Counted from the first letter of the stretch, positions 1-7,831 are shown. The stretch: 28,237 nucleotides of DNA from JBBSDV01 sp038240335 (GCA_038240335.1 JBBSDV010000013.1:1-28237), one strand, 5' to 3'. The notes: generated by a model not told the origin, from the sequence alone. Program-made: numbers and translations.

Positions 1-8
1 GAACTAAC

Positions 9-1337
9 TCACGCACTCACGTCCGTCACTTCGTCGGCTTCGCTGTCCGCAACGCCCGCGTCGTCGATGTCGACGTTCTGGCCGCTCCGGGTGAGGAGCA
101 GTGGACGCTTGCGGTTGCGGATCGTGTCGCCGCTGACAACGCACTTCTTGATGTCGGTGCGCGACGGCGCTTCGTACATCACTTCCATCAACGTGTCTTC
201 GAGGACGGTGCGGAGACCGCGGGCGCCGGTCTTGTGGCGGATCGCCTCCTCGGCGCAGGCGCTGAGGCCGTCATCGGTGAACTGCAGCTCGACGCTGTCG
301 AGGGCGAAGAAGCGCTGGAACTGCCGCACGAGGGCGTTCTTCGGCTCGGTGAGGATGCGCACCAGCGCGTCGACATCGAGCGATTCGAGCGCCACGACCA
401 TCGGCAGGCGGCCGACGAATTCCGGGATCAGGCCGTACTGCAGCAGGTCGTCGTGCGTGACGTGCTTCATCAGCTCATCGGCGCGTTTCTGGGAGTCCAT
501 CTCCTTGTACTCGGCCCCGAAGCCGAGCGAGCGCTTGTCGCGGCCCATGCGCTTCTCAGCGACCTTGTCGAGCCCCTCGAATGCGCCGCCGCAGATGAAC
601 AGGATGTTCGCCGTGTTGATCTGGATGAAGTCCTGGTGCGGGTGCTTGCGGCCGCCCTGCGGCGGCACGTTCGCCGTCGTCCCCTCGATGATTTTGAGAA
701 GCGCCTGCTGGACACCTTCGCCGGACACGTCGCGGGTGATCGATGGGTTGTCGGACTTGCGGGCGATCTTATCGATCTCGTCGATGTAGACGATGCCGCG
801 CTCGGCGCGCTGGACATCGAAGTCGGCGGCCTGGATCAGGTGGAGGAGGATGTTCTCAACATCCTCGCCGACATAGCCCGCTTCGGTGAGCGCGGTGGCG
901 TCAGCGATCGTGAACGGCACATCGAGAATCTTCGCGAGCGTGCGGGCGAGCAGCGTCTTGCCGGAGCCGGTAGGGCCCAGCAGCAGGATGTTGCTCTTCT
1001 CGAGCTCCACGTCCGAGTTCGGGGCGCTCGTCGCGCTCACGCGCTTGTAGTGGTTGTAGACGGCGACCGAGAGCACCTTCTTGGCCTGCACCTGGCCCAC
1101 CACGTACTCGCTCAGGTGGTCGAACAGCTGCTTCGGGGGCGGGGTGCGCTGGCCGACGCCGACCTTAGTCTTCGCCGGCCCCGCCGCTTCCTCGTCGATG
1201 ATCTCGCGGCATAGCTCGACGCACTCGTCGCAGATGTAGACCGCGCCGGGACCGGCGATCAGGCGCTTCACCTGGTCCTGGTTCTTGCCGCAGAACGAGC
1301 AATGGTACTGAACGCGGGTCGTGCGGCTGTTGGCCAT
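9..1337 (-). CDS. clpX: ATP-dependent Clp protease ATP-binding subunit ClpX
   Basis: ClpX is the hexameric AAA+ unfoldase that recognises substrates and threads them into ClpP in the cytoplasm. The 442-residue protein is close to the usual ~420. It has an N-terminal C4 zinc finger (Cys13, Cys16, Cys36, Cys39), Walker A GPTGSGKT at 121-128, the GYVGEDVE pore-loop region, a Walker B motif in VYIDEIDKI, and a GRLP motif in the second half of the ATPase domain. The ATG start at 1337 has a purine-rich Shine-Dalgarno stretch (gggagagaggg) just upstream. It is the last gene of tig-clpP-clpX but is separated from clpP by about 240 bases that contain its own promoter-like sequence. The stop codon lies 9 bases from the window edge. 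Identification is very secure. Confidence 0.98.
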   Translation of the reverse strand: MANSRTTRVQYHCSFCGKNQDQVKRLIAGPGAVYICDECVELCREIIDEEAAGPAKTKVGVGQRTPPPKQLFDHLSEYVVGQVQAKKVLSVAVYNHYKRVSATSAPNSDVELEKSNILLLGPTGSGKTLLARTLAKILDVPFTIADATALTEAGYVGEDVENILLHLIQAADFDVQRAERGIVYIDEIDKIARKSDNPSITRDVSGEGVQQALLKIIEGTTANVPPQGGRKHPHQDFIQINTANILFICGGAFEGLDKVAEKRMGRDKRSLGFGAEYKEMDSQKRADELMKHVTHDDLLQYGLIPEFVGRLPMVVALESLDVDALVRILTEPKNALVRQFQRFFALDSVELQFTDDGLSACAEEAIRHKTGARGLRTVLEDTLMEVMYEAPSRTDIKKCVVSGDTIRNRKRPLLLTRSGQNVDIDDAGVADSEADEVTDVSA

Positions 1338-1402
1338 GCCCTCTCTCCCTGTTGCCCGTAGGTTCTTGTTCGGCCGCGAATACGGGCTGTCCCGTGATGC
1401 CG

Positions 1403-1431
1403 ATTCTAAGCCAGTTCGGACGATTTGTCAG
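1403..1431 (-). promoter_or_regulatory. sigma70-like promoter of clpX
   Basis: On the minus strand a -35 box CTGACA (1426-1431; 5 of 6 to TTGACA) and a -10 box TAGAAT (1403-1408; 5 of 6 to TATAAT) are separated by exactly 17 bases. The expected start of transcription is near 1396, about 58 bases before the clpX ATG. The first bases of that transcript would form a small hairpin (ACGGG, loop ACAG, CCCGT at 1382-1395). This suggests clpX can be transcribed independently of tig-clpP. No CIRCE element was seen. Confidence 0.6.
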
Positions 1432-1577
1432 CCACCCAGGCTTCGAATCATCTTGACATGCCTGGAAGCGACTCGTTTCCGCAGACGGTCTCTACGTTTG
1501 TCGGGAATCTGCGTACCCGTCTGAAGTGCTTAAACGATGGCGCCGTCCTGATATAACGCGTCCTAGGGGTACCGGCG

Positions 1578-2165
1578 CTAGGGGGTATCGCGCTTGGTCA
1601 GGATCTCATCGATCATCCCGTACTCTTTCGCGGTCTGCGGATCCATGTAAAAGTCGCGGTCGAAGTCCTTGCGGATCCGCGCATCGTCCTGCCCCGTGTG
1701 CTTGACCAGAATACCACGAATGATGTCATTCTCACGCAGAATCTCGCGAGCGGCGATCTCGATATCCGAAGCCTGACCACGGGCGCCGCCGAGCGCCTGA
1801 TGCATGTGGATCGTCGAGTTTGGCATGCAGTACCGCTTGCCCGGCGCGCCCGAACAGAGGATGACGGTGCCCATGCTCGCGGTCATACCGACTGCGTACG
1901 TCGCGATGTCGGGGCGGACGAGCTGCATCGTGTCGTAGATCGCCAGGCCGGCTGTGATCTGGCCCCCGGGCGAGTGCACGTAGAGGTTGATGTCCTTCTC
2001 GGGATCCTCGCGCTCCAGGTAGAGCAGCTGCGCAATGATCAGGTTGGCGATCGAGTCATCGATGCCGGTGCCGAGGAAGATGATTCGCTCGCGGAGGAGC
2101 AGTGAGTAGATGTCGAATGCGCGCTCGCCGCGAGCGCTTGTCTCGATGACGGATGGGATAATCAT
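1578..2165 (-). CDS. clpP: ATP-dependent Clp protease proteolytic subunit ClpP
   Basis: ClpP is the self-compartmentalised serine protease that degrades polypeptides delivered by ClpX and other Clp ATPases. With the start at 2165 the protein is 195 residues, normal for the family. The catalytic triad is visible as Ser97 in TASMG, His122 in HMHQALGG and Asp171 in DFDRDFYM, matching E. coli numbering. The ATG at 2165 is preferred over an upstream TTG at 2192 because GGGGAGAGG lies about 8 bases before the ATG, inside the longer reading. It lies between tig (about 120 bases upstream) and clpX (about 240 bases downstream), the classical order. Nothing is missing. Confidence 0.98.
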   Translation of the reverse strand: MIIPSVIETSARGERAFDIYSLLLRERIIFLGTGIDDSIANLIIAQLLYLEREDPEKDINLYVHSPGGQITAGLAIYDTMQLVRPDIATYAVGMTASMGTVILCSGAPGKRYCMPNSTIHMHQALGGARGQASDIEIAAREILRENDIIRGILVKHTGQDDARIRKDFDRDFYMDPQTAKEYGMIDEILTKRDTP

Positions 2166-2287
2166 GTGCAGGTCCTCTCCCCTAAGCAGCAACCGTGCTG
2201 CGATCTTGCTACTGACCGTACGTCAGGTTCGTCGACTTCATCTGTTGGCCCGTCATCGCGATCGGCCGCTCGTATCGAGGTCGAATC

Positions 2288-3763
2288 TCAGGATCCGGTC
2301 GTAATTTCGCCCTCAGGTACGGTCTCGACGGGAACCATGGCCGGCTCCGAAGGCTCGGAGTTCGGGTTCGCGTTGCCGACGGTCGTCGTCGCTTGCTGGT
2401 CGTCCTTCGCCTTCTCTTTTCTCGCGCGCTTCGCCTTTGGCTCGTCGGCCGTCTGCTCGCCGTCCGCATCCGCCACGTGGCCGCCATCCTGTGTGGCGAT
2501 CTCGATCAGCCGCTCCAGCGTCTTTCGCGTCAGCAGATTACGTCGAACCGTGTCGCGCCCGTTCTCGCTAGCGAACATCGAGCGGAACTGCTCTGCCTGC
2601 GGGCCCATCGATGCCACCATCTTCTCGATCTCGGCATCGATTTCGTCCTCGGCGACTGCTAGATGTTCGGCCTCCGAGACCTTCGCCAGCACCAGCGAGC
2701 GGCGCAGCCTCAGATCGGCGACGGGACGGATCTCGGCGCGCGCCTCCTCCTCGGTCTTGCCGATGCCGGCGAGATAGCGCTCCATATCCTCGCCTCGCTC
2801 GACGCGCCCGGCTTGGTCGTGGAGGATGCGGTTGACCTCGGAATCGAGCATGACCGACGGAAATTCGATCGCCGCCCGATCGACGAGCTCGCCGAGAATC
2901 TGATCGTGATAGCGGTTGTCCCGCTGCTCGGCCTCGGCGCGCTCGATATCCTCGCGGATCCGCTGGCGGAGCGCGTCGACGGTCTCGAAACTTTCCCCTA
3001 CCTGCTTCGCGAACTCATCATCGAGCTCCGGCAGCACTTCTTCCTTCGTTTCCGTGATGTGAATCGTGAAGTGTGCCTGCTTTCCGGCGAACTTCTCGCT
3101 CGTTACCGTTTCCGGCGCGGCGAGGTCGAACTCGATCGTCTCGCCCTTTTTGTGGCCGAGCAGCTCCTCCTCGAAGCCGGGGAAGATGACGTCGCGCTCC
3201 TCGACGAGCTGGATCTCGGCGTCCTTCTGGTCGACGAGCTCCTCGGATTCGACCATGCCGAGAATGTCGATGCGGGCGATATCGCGCCACTGCAGCTCGC
3301 GCTCGATCGGCTCGAGCGTGGCGGCACGCCGGCGCAGCACCATCATCGTCTCGTCGACACGTGCGTCGTCGACGACGACCGTGTCTTCGGGGACGCGGAT
3401 CGCCGCATAGTCGCCAAGCTCCACCGTCGGCCGCACGGGGATCGTCGCCTTGACGACGAGCGGCTCGGTGGTCTCGACGACGAGCCGCGGCCGTGCGACC
3501 GGATCGATGCTGTCGTCGGCCATAACAGCCTCGCGATAGACGTCCGGCACGAGGTCGTCGAGCGCTTCATCGAGGATGCGCTCCTCGCCGAAGTACTGCC
3601 GCACGAGGTTCGCTGGTGCCTTGCCGGGTCGGAATCCGGGCACCTTCGCGCGGGGAGACAGCTTGCGGAGCGCCTTCTTGCGCGCCTCGTCGAGCCGCTC
3701 CGGCTCGATCTCGATCGTCATCACGATCTGGGACTCGGGAATCTTCTCTGTGGAGACTTTCAA
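2288..3763 (-). CDS. tig: trigger factor (ribosome-associated chaperone/PPIase)
   Basis: Trigger factor binds at the ribosome exit tunnel and shields nascent chains. The 491-residue protein carries the ribosome-docking loop GFRPGKAP at 43-50. A central FKBP-type PPIase domain follows (VIFPGFEEELLGHKKGE region), then a helical C-terminal substrate-binding domain. The last ~65 residues are low-complexity: a Lys/Arg patch (KAKRARKEKAK), then a Pro/Glu/Thr tail. This disordered extension makes the protein somewhat longer than the E. coli form. The start codon is TTG at 3763; the residues after it match the family start, and GAGG lies about 11 bases upstream. It is the first gene of tig-clpP-clpX and has a promoter-like sequence about 110 bases upstream. 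Confidence 0.97.
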   Translation of the reverse strand: MKVSTEKIPESQIVMTIEIEPERLDEARKKALRKLSPRAKVPGFRPGKAPANLVRQYFGEERILDEALDDLVPDVYREAVMADDSIDPVARPRLVVETTEPLVVKATIPVRPTVELGDYAAIRVPEDTVVVDDARVDETMMVLRRRAATLEPIERELQWRDIARIDILGMVESEELVDQKDAEIQLVEERDVIFPGFEEELLGHKKGETIEFDLAAPETVTSEKFAGKQAHFTIHITETKEEVLPELDDEFAKQVGESFETVDALRQRIREDIERAEAEQRDNRYHDQILGELVDRAAIEFPSVMLDSEVNRILHDQAGRVERGEDMERYLAGIGKTEEEARAEIRPVADLRLRRSLVLAKVSEAEHLAVAEDEIDAEIEKMVASMGPQAEQFRSMFASENGRDTVRRNLLTRKTLERLIEIATQDGGHVADADGEQTADEPKAKRARKEKAKDDQQATTTVGNANPNSEPSEPAMVPVETVPEGEITTGS

Positions 3764-3808
3764 GCTGCCGTCAACCTCGTCTGGCTGCGCTGGGCCCGTG
3801 CAGCACGA

Positions 3809-3829
3809 ACGGCCGCTTCAGGCGGCCGT
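3809..3829 (-). promoter_or_regulatory. perfect hairpin in the tig leader
   Basis: An 8-bp perfect inverted repeat (acggccgc / gcggccgt) with a 5-base loop lies between the predicted tig promoter and the tig TTG start, about 45 bases upstream of the start. No T-run follows on either strand, so it is not a classical terminator. It would form a stable stem in the tig leader RNA. Its role is unknown. Confidence 0.4.
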
Positions 3830-3868
3830 CCGCAGGATGTGGCCCGTGGGTCCGTCGTTCGTAGGAGC

Positions 3869-3896
3869 AGTATAGCAAGCGGTATCGCCCGGTCGA
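3869..3896 (-). promoter_or_regulatory. sigma70-like promoter of tig
   Basis: On the minus strand a -35-like TCGACC (3891-3896; 4 of 6) and a -10 box TATACT (3869-3874; 5 of 6) are 16 bases apart, within a GC-rich intergenic stretch where TATACT stands out. Transcription would begin near 3862 and give a leader of about 100 bases containing the hairpin at 3809-3829. Confidence 0.5.
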
Positions 3897-3926
3897 TGCA
3901 CGGGCACGCGCGCCGCCCCGAACGTG

Positions 3927-4002
3927 GCGGGCGTTTTAGCCCGCGTCGCCGGCTTAGCCGTTTTCGCCGGAGCAACCCGATGGTATCTTGGTGTTCGATA
4001 CC
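3927..4002 (+). other. intergenic inverted repeats upstream of the small gene at 4022
   Basis: The stretch between the tig promoter and the plus-strand gene holds two perfect 6-bp inverted repeats. One is gcgggc (3927-3932) with gcccgc (3939-3944), loop gtttta. The other is ggtatc (3982-3987) with gatacc (3997-4002), loop of 9 bases. They could be leader structures or operators of the plus-strand gene; no T-run marks a terminator. Confidence 0.3.
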
Positions 4003-4305
4003 GTTAGTGAGGCGCGCAGACATGCCCGCTATCGAAAATCAATCGCTCGTCCTCGACCTCCTGAGTGGCTGGCGGCCGCGCCCCGCGCCTACTCGGAGGT
4101 GATGGATCTCTGGCGCACATCGTGCCCTCGCTTTCCGGTCTGGGAGGATGTCGTCGATCTCGGCTTCGTCACGCGCCTCACCGATGGCGGCATCCCCACT
4201 GTCGCGGTCTCCCCCGACGGCCTCGCATTCCTCTCGAAAGCCCGGCGCAAGCCGCTATCTCTTCACGAACTGCAAGCGGATCCCCCACTTCGTACGCCGT
4301 CCTGA
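3988..4305 (+). CDS. small conserved-looking protein with a probable frameshift near its start
   Basis: The unbroken reading gives 105 residues from a TTG. The segment AYSEVMDLWRTSCPRFPVWE followed by a GFV...VAVSPDGLAFL stretch looks like a real conserved small-protein module with a winged-helix-like pattern. I recognise the Trp/Cys-containing core as a type seen in bacterial hypothetical proteins but cannot name a function. The N-terminal part is probably not what is translated. An ATG at 4022, preceded by GTGAGG, opens MPAIENQSLVLDLL in another frame with GC-rich third codon positions. The 3988 frame over the same bases has AT-rich third positions. Near 4061-4066 the good coding signal switches frame, as a single missing base would cause. 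The gene is therefore either a recent pseudogene, a sequencing error, or a recoded gene. Confidence 0.6.
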   Translation: MVFDTVSEARRHARYRKSIARPRPPEWLAAAPRAYSEVMDLWRTSCPRFPVWEDVVDLGFVTRLTDGGIPTVAVSPDGLAFLSKARRKPLSLHELQADPPLRTPS

Positions 4306-4346
4306 TATTCGCCACTGCCTAGAGTGGATCGAATTAAGGAGGCCCC

Positions 4347-5012
4347 ATGCGACAACGAGACATCACCGATGATGCTGCCGCCATCGCCGACAACCGCGAA
4401 GGCGCGGCGCACCAGCCCGATGACGCGGACGCCGAGGACGTCGATCGCAGCCCCGGCGCCATCGATCTCACCGACATACGCGACCCTGAGGCGGATGCGC
4501 TTGCCGACGCCGGCGACCGCGCACTCGATAAGCGCCAACACCTGCGCACGCCCGACGACCTGCGGCCCGGCAACGACGTCCCGCGCGACGATCCCGCCTA
4601 TCGGAAGGGCGGCGCGCGCGCGAACGGCGTGGACCCGTACGCCCGCGACTCCGACCACGAGTACTCCGCGCTCGAGGCCGATCGAGGCGACGACGCCAAG
4701 ATCGACGCCCAGGCGGTCGAATTTGCTTCCGCCGACGCAAACCTCATGAACGGCGGCGCCAGCGACGCCGGGTCGATGGTGCCGTCCCTCGAGGAGACGC
4801 GTGAGCGTCTGGATGACCTCGACGACGCCCTCGATGAGTCGGTCGACACCGATCCGGAAGTGCTGGCCGCGCGCGATGCGCGCCGAAACGCGACGATGCC
4901 CGACGAGGTTCGGACGCTCCTCGATGAGATGATGGACAAAACGCCACTCACGGCAGATGAGCTCGACACAGAGGCGTTGGAGGACTCCATGGAGGAGAAC
5001 CCGACCGCGTGA
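4347..5012 (+). CDS. very acidic, probably disordered protein of unknown function
   Basis: This is a 221-residue protein I do not recognise. By hand count it has about 44 Asp and 18 Glu (roughly 28% acidic), no Cys and no Trp, no signal peptide and no membrane segment. The first ~150 residues are low-complexity, with D, A, R and G dominating. The last ~75 residues (from about SLEETRERLDDLDDAL) look helical and could form a coiled coil. A strong Shine-Dalgarno (AAGGAGG at 4337-4343) sits 4-5 bases before the ATG, and third codon positions are GC-rich, so I regard it as truly coding. It begins 41 bases after the frameshifted small gene and may share its transcript. A long antisense reading frame overlaps it but lacks such support. 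A stress-related or nucleic-acid-mimic role is only speculation. Confidence 0.75.
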   Translation: MRQRDITDDAAAIADNREGAAHQPDDADAEDVDRSPGAIDLTDIRDPEADALADAGDRALDKRQHLRTPDDLRPGNDVPRDDPAYRKGGARANGVDPYARDSDHEYSALEADRGDDAKIDAQAVEFASADANLMNGGASDAGSMVPSLEETRERLDDLDDALDESVDTDPEVLAARDARRNATMPDEVRTLLDEMMDKTPLTADELDTEALEDSMEENPTA

Positions 5013-5264
5013 GGGAGCGATTGCGGTCGTTCGTCGAGCTCGCGTCATTCGATTAGAAATGCATGTCTCGAATCGCCCGAGTGGATCGTTTGTCCGATTC
5101 GGTCGATCGAGTTCCGAATGTCACCCAGAACGAAGCGAAGGGTCCTGTCCGCCCGGCCGCACTTCCGCATTTCCGCCCTGGAAACACGCGCCCGCAGCCC
5201 AGGACGGCACCGAGGCGAACTTCGATCGCTCTGTGAGTGAATCAGCAGCTGGAGCGCGGCGCGG
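5013..5264. other. gene-free spacer between the acidic protein and the GGDEF gene
   Basis: This 252-base spacer separates two converging genes. It holds one short dispersed-type repeat (5119-5148) and otherwise no coding signal, tRNA or clear terminator. Confidence 0.6.
5119..5148 (+). repeat. single copy of a 'CHPERSEGS'-type dispersed intergenic repeat
   Basis: The bases tgtcacccagaacgaagcga plus the following ~10 strongly resemble the short intergenic repeat found in many bacterial genomes that is often mistranslated as CHPERSEGS. In one frame here it reads exactly CHPERSEGS. No second copy was noticed in this window. It marks the spacer as non-coding. Confidence 0.5.
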
Positions 5265-6299
5265 CTAAGCCGCGACGGCGTCGCGCACGCAGTTGCGGCC
5301 GGCGGCCTTGGCCCGGTACAGCGCCCCGTCCGCCGCCTCGATCAATTTCTCTTGATCGCGAGCGTCTTCGGGGAAGATCGCAAGGCCGATGCTCACGCTC
5401 GCATGGCACTCGACAGCCGCCTGCCGAAGGCGCTCCGCCAGCACCAGCGCGTCGTTACGCGTCGCGTGCGGCGCGACGACGATGAACTCATCGCCGCCGT
5501 AGCGGGCGACCAGATCGCCCCGTCGCATTACGGCCTGCAGATTGCGTGCTACTTCGCGCAACTTGTCGTCGCCCGCGGGATGTCCCTCGCGGTCGTTGAT
5601 GTCCTTGAAGTGATCAAAATCGATCAGCATCAGCGCCAGCGGCACGTTCGTCGCGAGCGCCTGCTCGATACTTTGCGGATAGGCGCTGTGAAACTGCCGC
5701 CGATTCGGCAGACCGGTTAGCGAGTCGGTGATCGCCACCGACGTGATCAGCTCTCGCAACCGCTGCTCGCCGCCCGCGAGAATCGATGCGTTGAAGCCCA
5801 TGAAGCCGATCAGGACCGCCACGATCGTCACGTACGACCATGAGACCGAATGTCCAAGCCATGCCGTGATGAACGCGAACGCGAGGTAGTTCAGCGTCAC
5901 CCAGAGCATGTGTCCGAGCATCTCCTGCTTCGAGATAAAGTGAGCGATCGCGACAATGCCGATGAAGTACACCGCCCACACCGGATTGTGCACATCGTGG
6001 ATGGCGACAAGCACGATTGTCACGCACAAGACGTCGCAACAGCGCGTGACGACGAGCAGCCATGGCGATTTCTGGCCGTCGCGAAACACCTCGATGCCGA
6101 GATCGAAAATGTCGTAAGCCACGATCAGGCTGGTGCTGATGATCAGCGCTAGCGTACTTACATCGAGCACGCCGGCGCGCACCAACACGACGTACGCGAG
6201 GATCAGCCCCCAGCGCACCGCAAGGCTGCCGCGCCGAAAGATCGGATCAGCGATGCTGAGCTCGGACGTCGTTTCCGAGGCGATTGGTCGGATGTCCAT
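5265..6299 (-). CDS. membrane-bound GGDEF diguanylate cyclase
   Basis: This enzyme makes the second messenger cyclic di-GMP from two GTP. The 344-residue protein has about six hydrophobic segments in residues ~25-185 forming an integral-membrane sensor region of no recognised family. A C-terminal GGDEF domain follows (TDSLTGLPNRRQF motif, then the intact signature GGDEF at 268-272). The inhibitory I-site RxxD is present as RRGD just upstream of RYGGDEF, so product feedback is likely. No EAL or HD-GYP domain is fused. The ATG at 6299 is preceded by AAAGGGGAG, a good Shine-Dalgarno. It stands alone, converging on the acidic-protein gene and divergent from the glycosyltransferase. What the membrane part senses cannot be told. 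Confidence 0.93.
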   Translation of the reverse strand: MDIRPIASETTSELSIADPIFRRGSLAVRWGLILAYVVLVRAGVLDVSTLALIISTSLIVAYDIFDLGIEVFRDGQKSPWLLVVTRCCDVLCVTIVLVAIHDVHNPVWAVYFIGIVAIAHFISKQEMLGHMLWVTLNYLAFAFITAWLGHSVSWSYVTIVAVLIGFMGFNASILAGGEQRLRELITSVAITDSLTGLPNRRQFHSAYPQSIEQALATNVPLALMLIDFDHFKDINDREGHPAGDDKLREVARNLQAVMRRGDLVARYGGDEFIVVAPHATRNDALVLAERLRQAAVECHASVSIGLAIFPEDARDQEKLIEAADGALYRAKAAGRNCVRDAVAA

Positions 6300-6432
6300 G
6301 CGCTCCCCTTTAAACCCGAGTGGGTATCGGCATGCGTCCCGATTGACTGAATGGCCGAAACGCCTGGGCTTAGGAGCGACGCGGAAGTTTGTTCTTTCGA
6401 GAATCCACCGAGGGGGCGAGCGATGCCTTCGC

Positions 6433-6457
6433 GCGAAGCCGGCTTCGCCGATACAAT
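6433..6457 (+). promoter_or_regulatory. 16-bp palindrome abutting a -10-like box upstream of the glycosyltransferase
   Basis: A perfect 16-bp palindrome (gcgaagccggcttcgc, 6433-6448) lies 3 bases before TACAAT (6452-6457; 5 of 6 to TATAAT). It falls in the ~270-base divergent region between the GGDEF gene and the glycosyltransferase. No good -35 box is visible. The position suits an operator overlapping a promoter for the plus-strand gene, whose start is about 120 bases further on. Confidence 0.35.
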
Positions 6458-6577
6458 CGCGACGATGCTCGCAACACGATTCGCGCCGCCCGTTCGATCG
6501 CGCCGATCGCTGCCACGTGTGGCGACTCGGCCGGCAGCGCGTCGGACGTATCGGCCGTTCGCTGATTGCCAGAATCG

Positions 6578-7831
6578 GTGAAGATTCTCTTCCTGCTGCA
6601 CCAGGGCAACATGTATTCCGGCGGGCAGGGCGTCTATACGGCGCAGATCACGCGCGAACTGGCTCGCCTCGGCCACGAGGTTCATCTCATCGTCGGGCCG
6701 CCGTGGCCGGAGACGGATCCGGCCGTCGTCGTCCATCGAGTGCCGTCGTACAGCGTCTATCGGCTGCTCGAAACGTCGCGTTTCTTCTTCTATGGCCGTC
6801 CGCCGCGGAGCTTCTTCCATCCGCTCAACTTCTACGAGTTGGCGACCAGCCGCCTCGGTCAGTTCTCCGTGATGTCGGCGTTCAGCGTGCGCGCGTTCAT
6901 GCGCTGGCGCGAACTGCAGCGCGAGCACCGGTTCGACATCGTGCACGACGTGCAGTCGCTCGGTTACGGCTCATGGCTGATCCACGCATCCGGCATGCCC
7001 GTCGTCGCGAACATCCATCACCCGCTGTCAATCGACCGGATGAACCAGGTGCGGCAGGCGTCCCGTATCGGGATGAAGCTCCGCAAGATAAACTTCTACC
7101 CGTTCTTCATGCAGGAGATCGTCGCCCGCCGCATCGATCGCATCATTACCGGCTCGCACAACTCGCGAGCGTCCGTCGCGAAGGCGTTCTCATTGCGTGA
7201 CGACCGGATCACGGCCATCCACGACGGCGTCGATACGTCGGTCTTCCGTCCGTTGGGGCTGGAGCGACGCCGAGACAGCATCTTGTACAACGGCAACTCC
7301 GATGACCGCAACAAGGGCGCGCGCTACCTGCTCGAGGCAGCGGCGATGTTGCGCGACCGCGGAATCGCGTTTCACATCACGTTCGTTGATCGCGAGACGG
7401 CGGAGATGGCGCCGAGGATGGCGCGCGACCTTGGGCTGGAAGACCGCGTCACCTTCACCGGCCGCCTGAGCACGGATCAGCTCGTGCGCGCGCACAACGA
7501 GACACAGATTATGGTGTCGCCATCGCTGTACGAGGGCTTCGGCCTCCCCGCCGCCGAGGCCTCGGCGTGCGGCACGCCGGTCGTCGCGACGACCGCCGGC
7601 GCCTTCCCCGAGACGATCACCGACGGCGAGACCGGCATCCTCGTTCCGCCCGCCGACGCCCGCGCGCTCGCGGATGCGATCGCCGCCCTGCTTGCTGACC
7701 CGGAGCGCGGCCGCGCGATGGGCGCGGCCGGCGCTCGCCGCATCGCCGCGCAGTTCTCGTGGCAAGCCTGCGCCGTCCGCACCGCCGCGCTGTACGCGGA
7801 GGTGTTGTCCGCGCGCCGCTCGCATGGGTAG
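6578..7831 (+). CDS. GT4-family glycosyltransferase
   Basis: This is a GT-B fold retaining glycosyltransferase that would add a sugar from a nucleotide sugar during surface glycan or glycolipid assembly at the cytoplasmic face of the membrane. The N-terminal Rossmann half begins KILFLLHQGNMYSGGQGVYT, containing the family glycine-rich acceptor loop. The C-terminal half has the donor-binding EX7E motif as EGFGLPAAE, followed by ASACGTPVVA. The GTG at 6578 gives the typical family start (KILFLLH); a TTG at 6566 is also possible. Neither has a clear Shine-Dalgarno. At about 417 residues it is of normal length. It converges on the phosphodiesterase gene with a gap of only 16 bases. Donor and acceptor sugars cannot be predicted. 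Confidence 0.92.
   Translation: MKILFLLHQGNMYSGGQGVYTAQITRELARLGHEVHLIVGPPWPETDPAVVVHRVPSYSVYRLLETSRFFFYGRPPRSFFHPLNFYELATSRLGQFSVMSAFSVRAFMRWRELQREHRFDIVHDVQSLGYGSWLIHASGMPVVANIHHPLSIDRMNQVRQASRIGMKLRKINFYPFFMQEIVARRIDRIITGSHNSRASVAKAFSLRDDRITAIHDGVDTSVFRPLGLERRRDSILYNGNSDDRNKGARYLLEAAAMLRDRGIAFHITFVDRETAEMAPRMARDLGLEDRVTFTGRLSTDQLVRAHNETQIMVSPSLYEGFGLPAAEASACGTPVVATTAGAFPETITDGETGILVPPADARALADAIAALLADPERGRAMGAAGARRIAAQFSWQACAVRTAALYAEVLSARRSHG

Noticed and set aside
1530..1580. Possible terminator or CIRCE-like element between clpP and clpX
   Set aside because: The short GC palindromes near the clpP stop have no T-run, and no TTAGCACTC-N9-GAGTGCTAA pattern is present.
2663..4102. 479-residue reading frame antisense to tig and running into the small gene
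   Set aside because: It is an antisense shadow over most of its length. Only its final codons from the ATG at 4022 look like real coding sequence, and these are treated with the frameshifted small gene.
4263..5048. 261-residue reading frame antisense to the acidic protein
   Set aside because: The plus strand has a strong Shine-Dalgarno and typical third-position GC; the antisense frame has neither a start signal nor a recognisable fold.
4957..5268. Short reading frame containing CHPERSEGS
   Set aside because: This is the well-known spurious translation of a non-coding dispersed repeat.
6203..6946. 247-residue minus-strand reading frame across the divergent region and the glycosyltransferase start
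   Set aside because: It overlaps the true starts of the GGDEF and glycosyltransferase genes and has no family resemblance.
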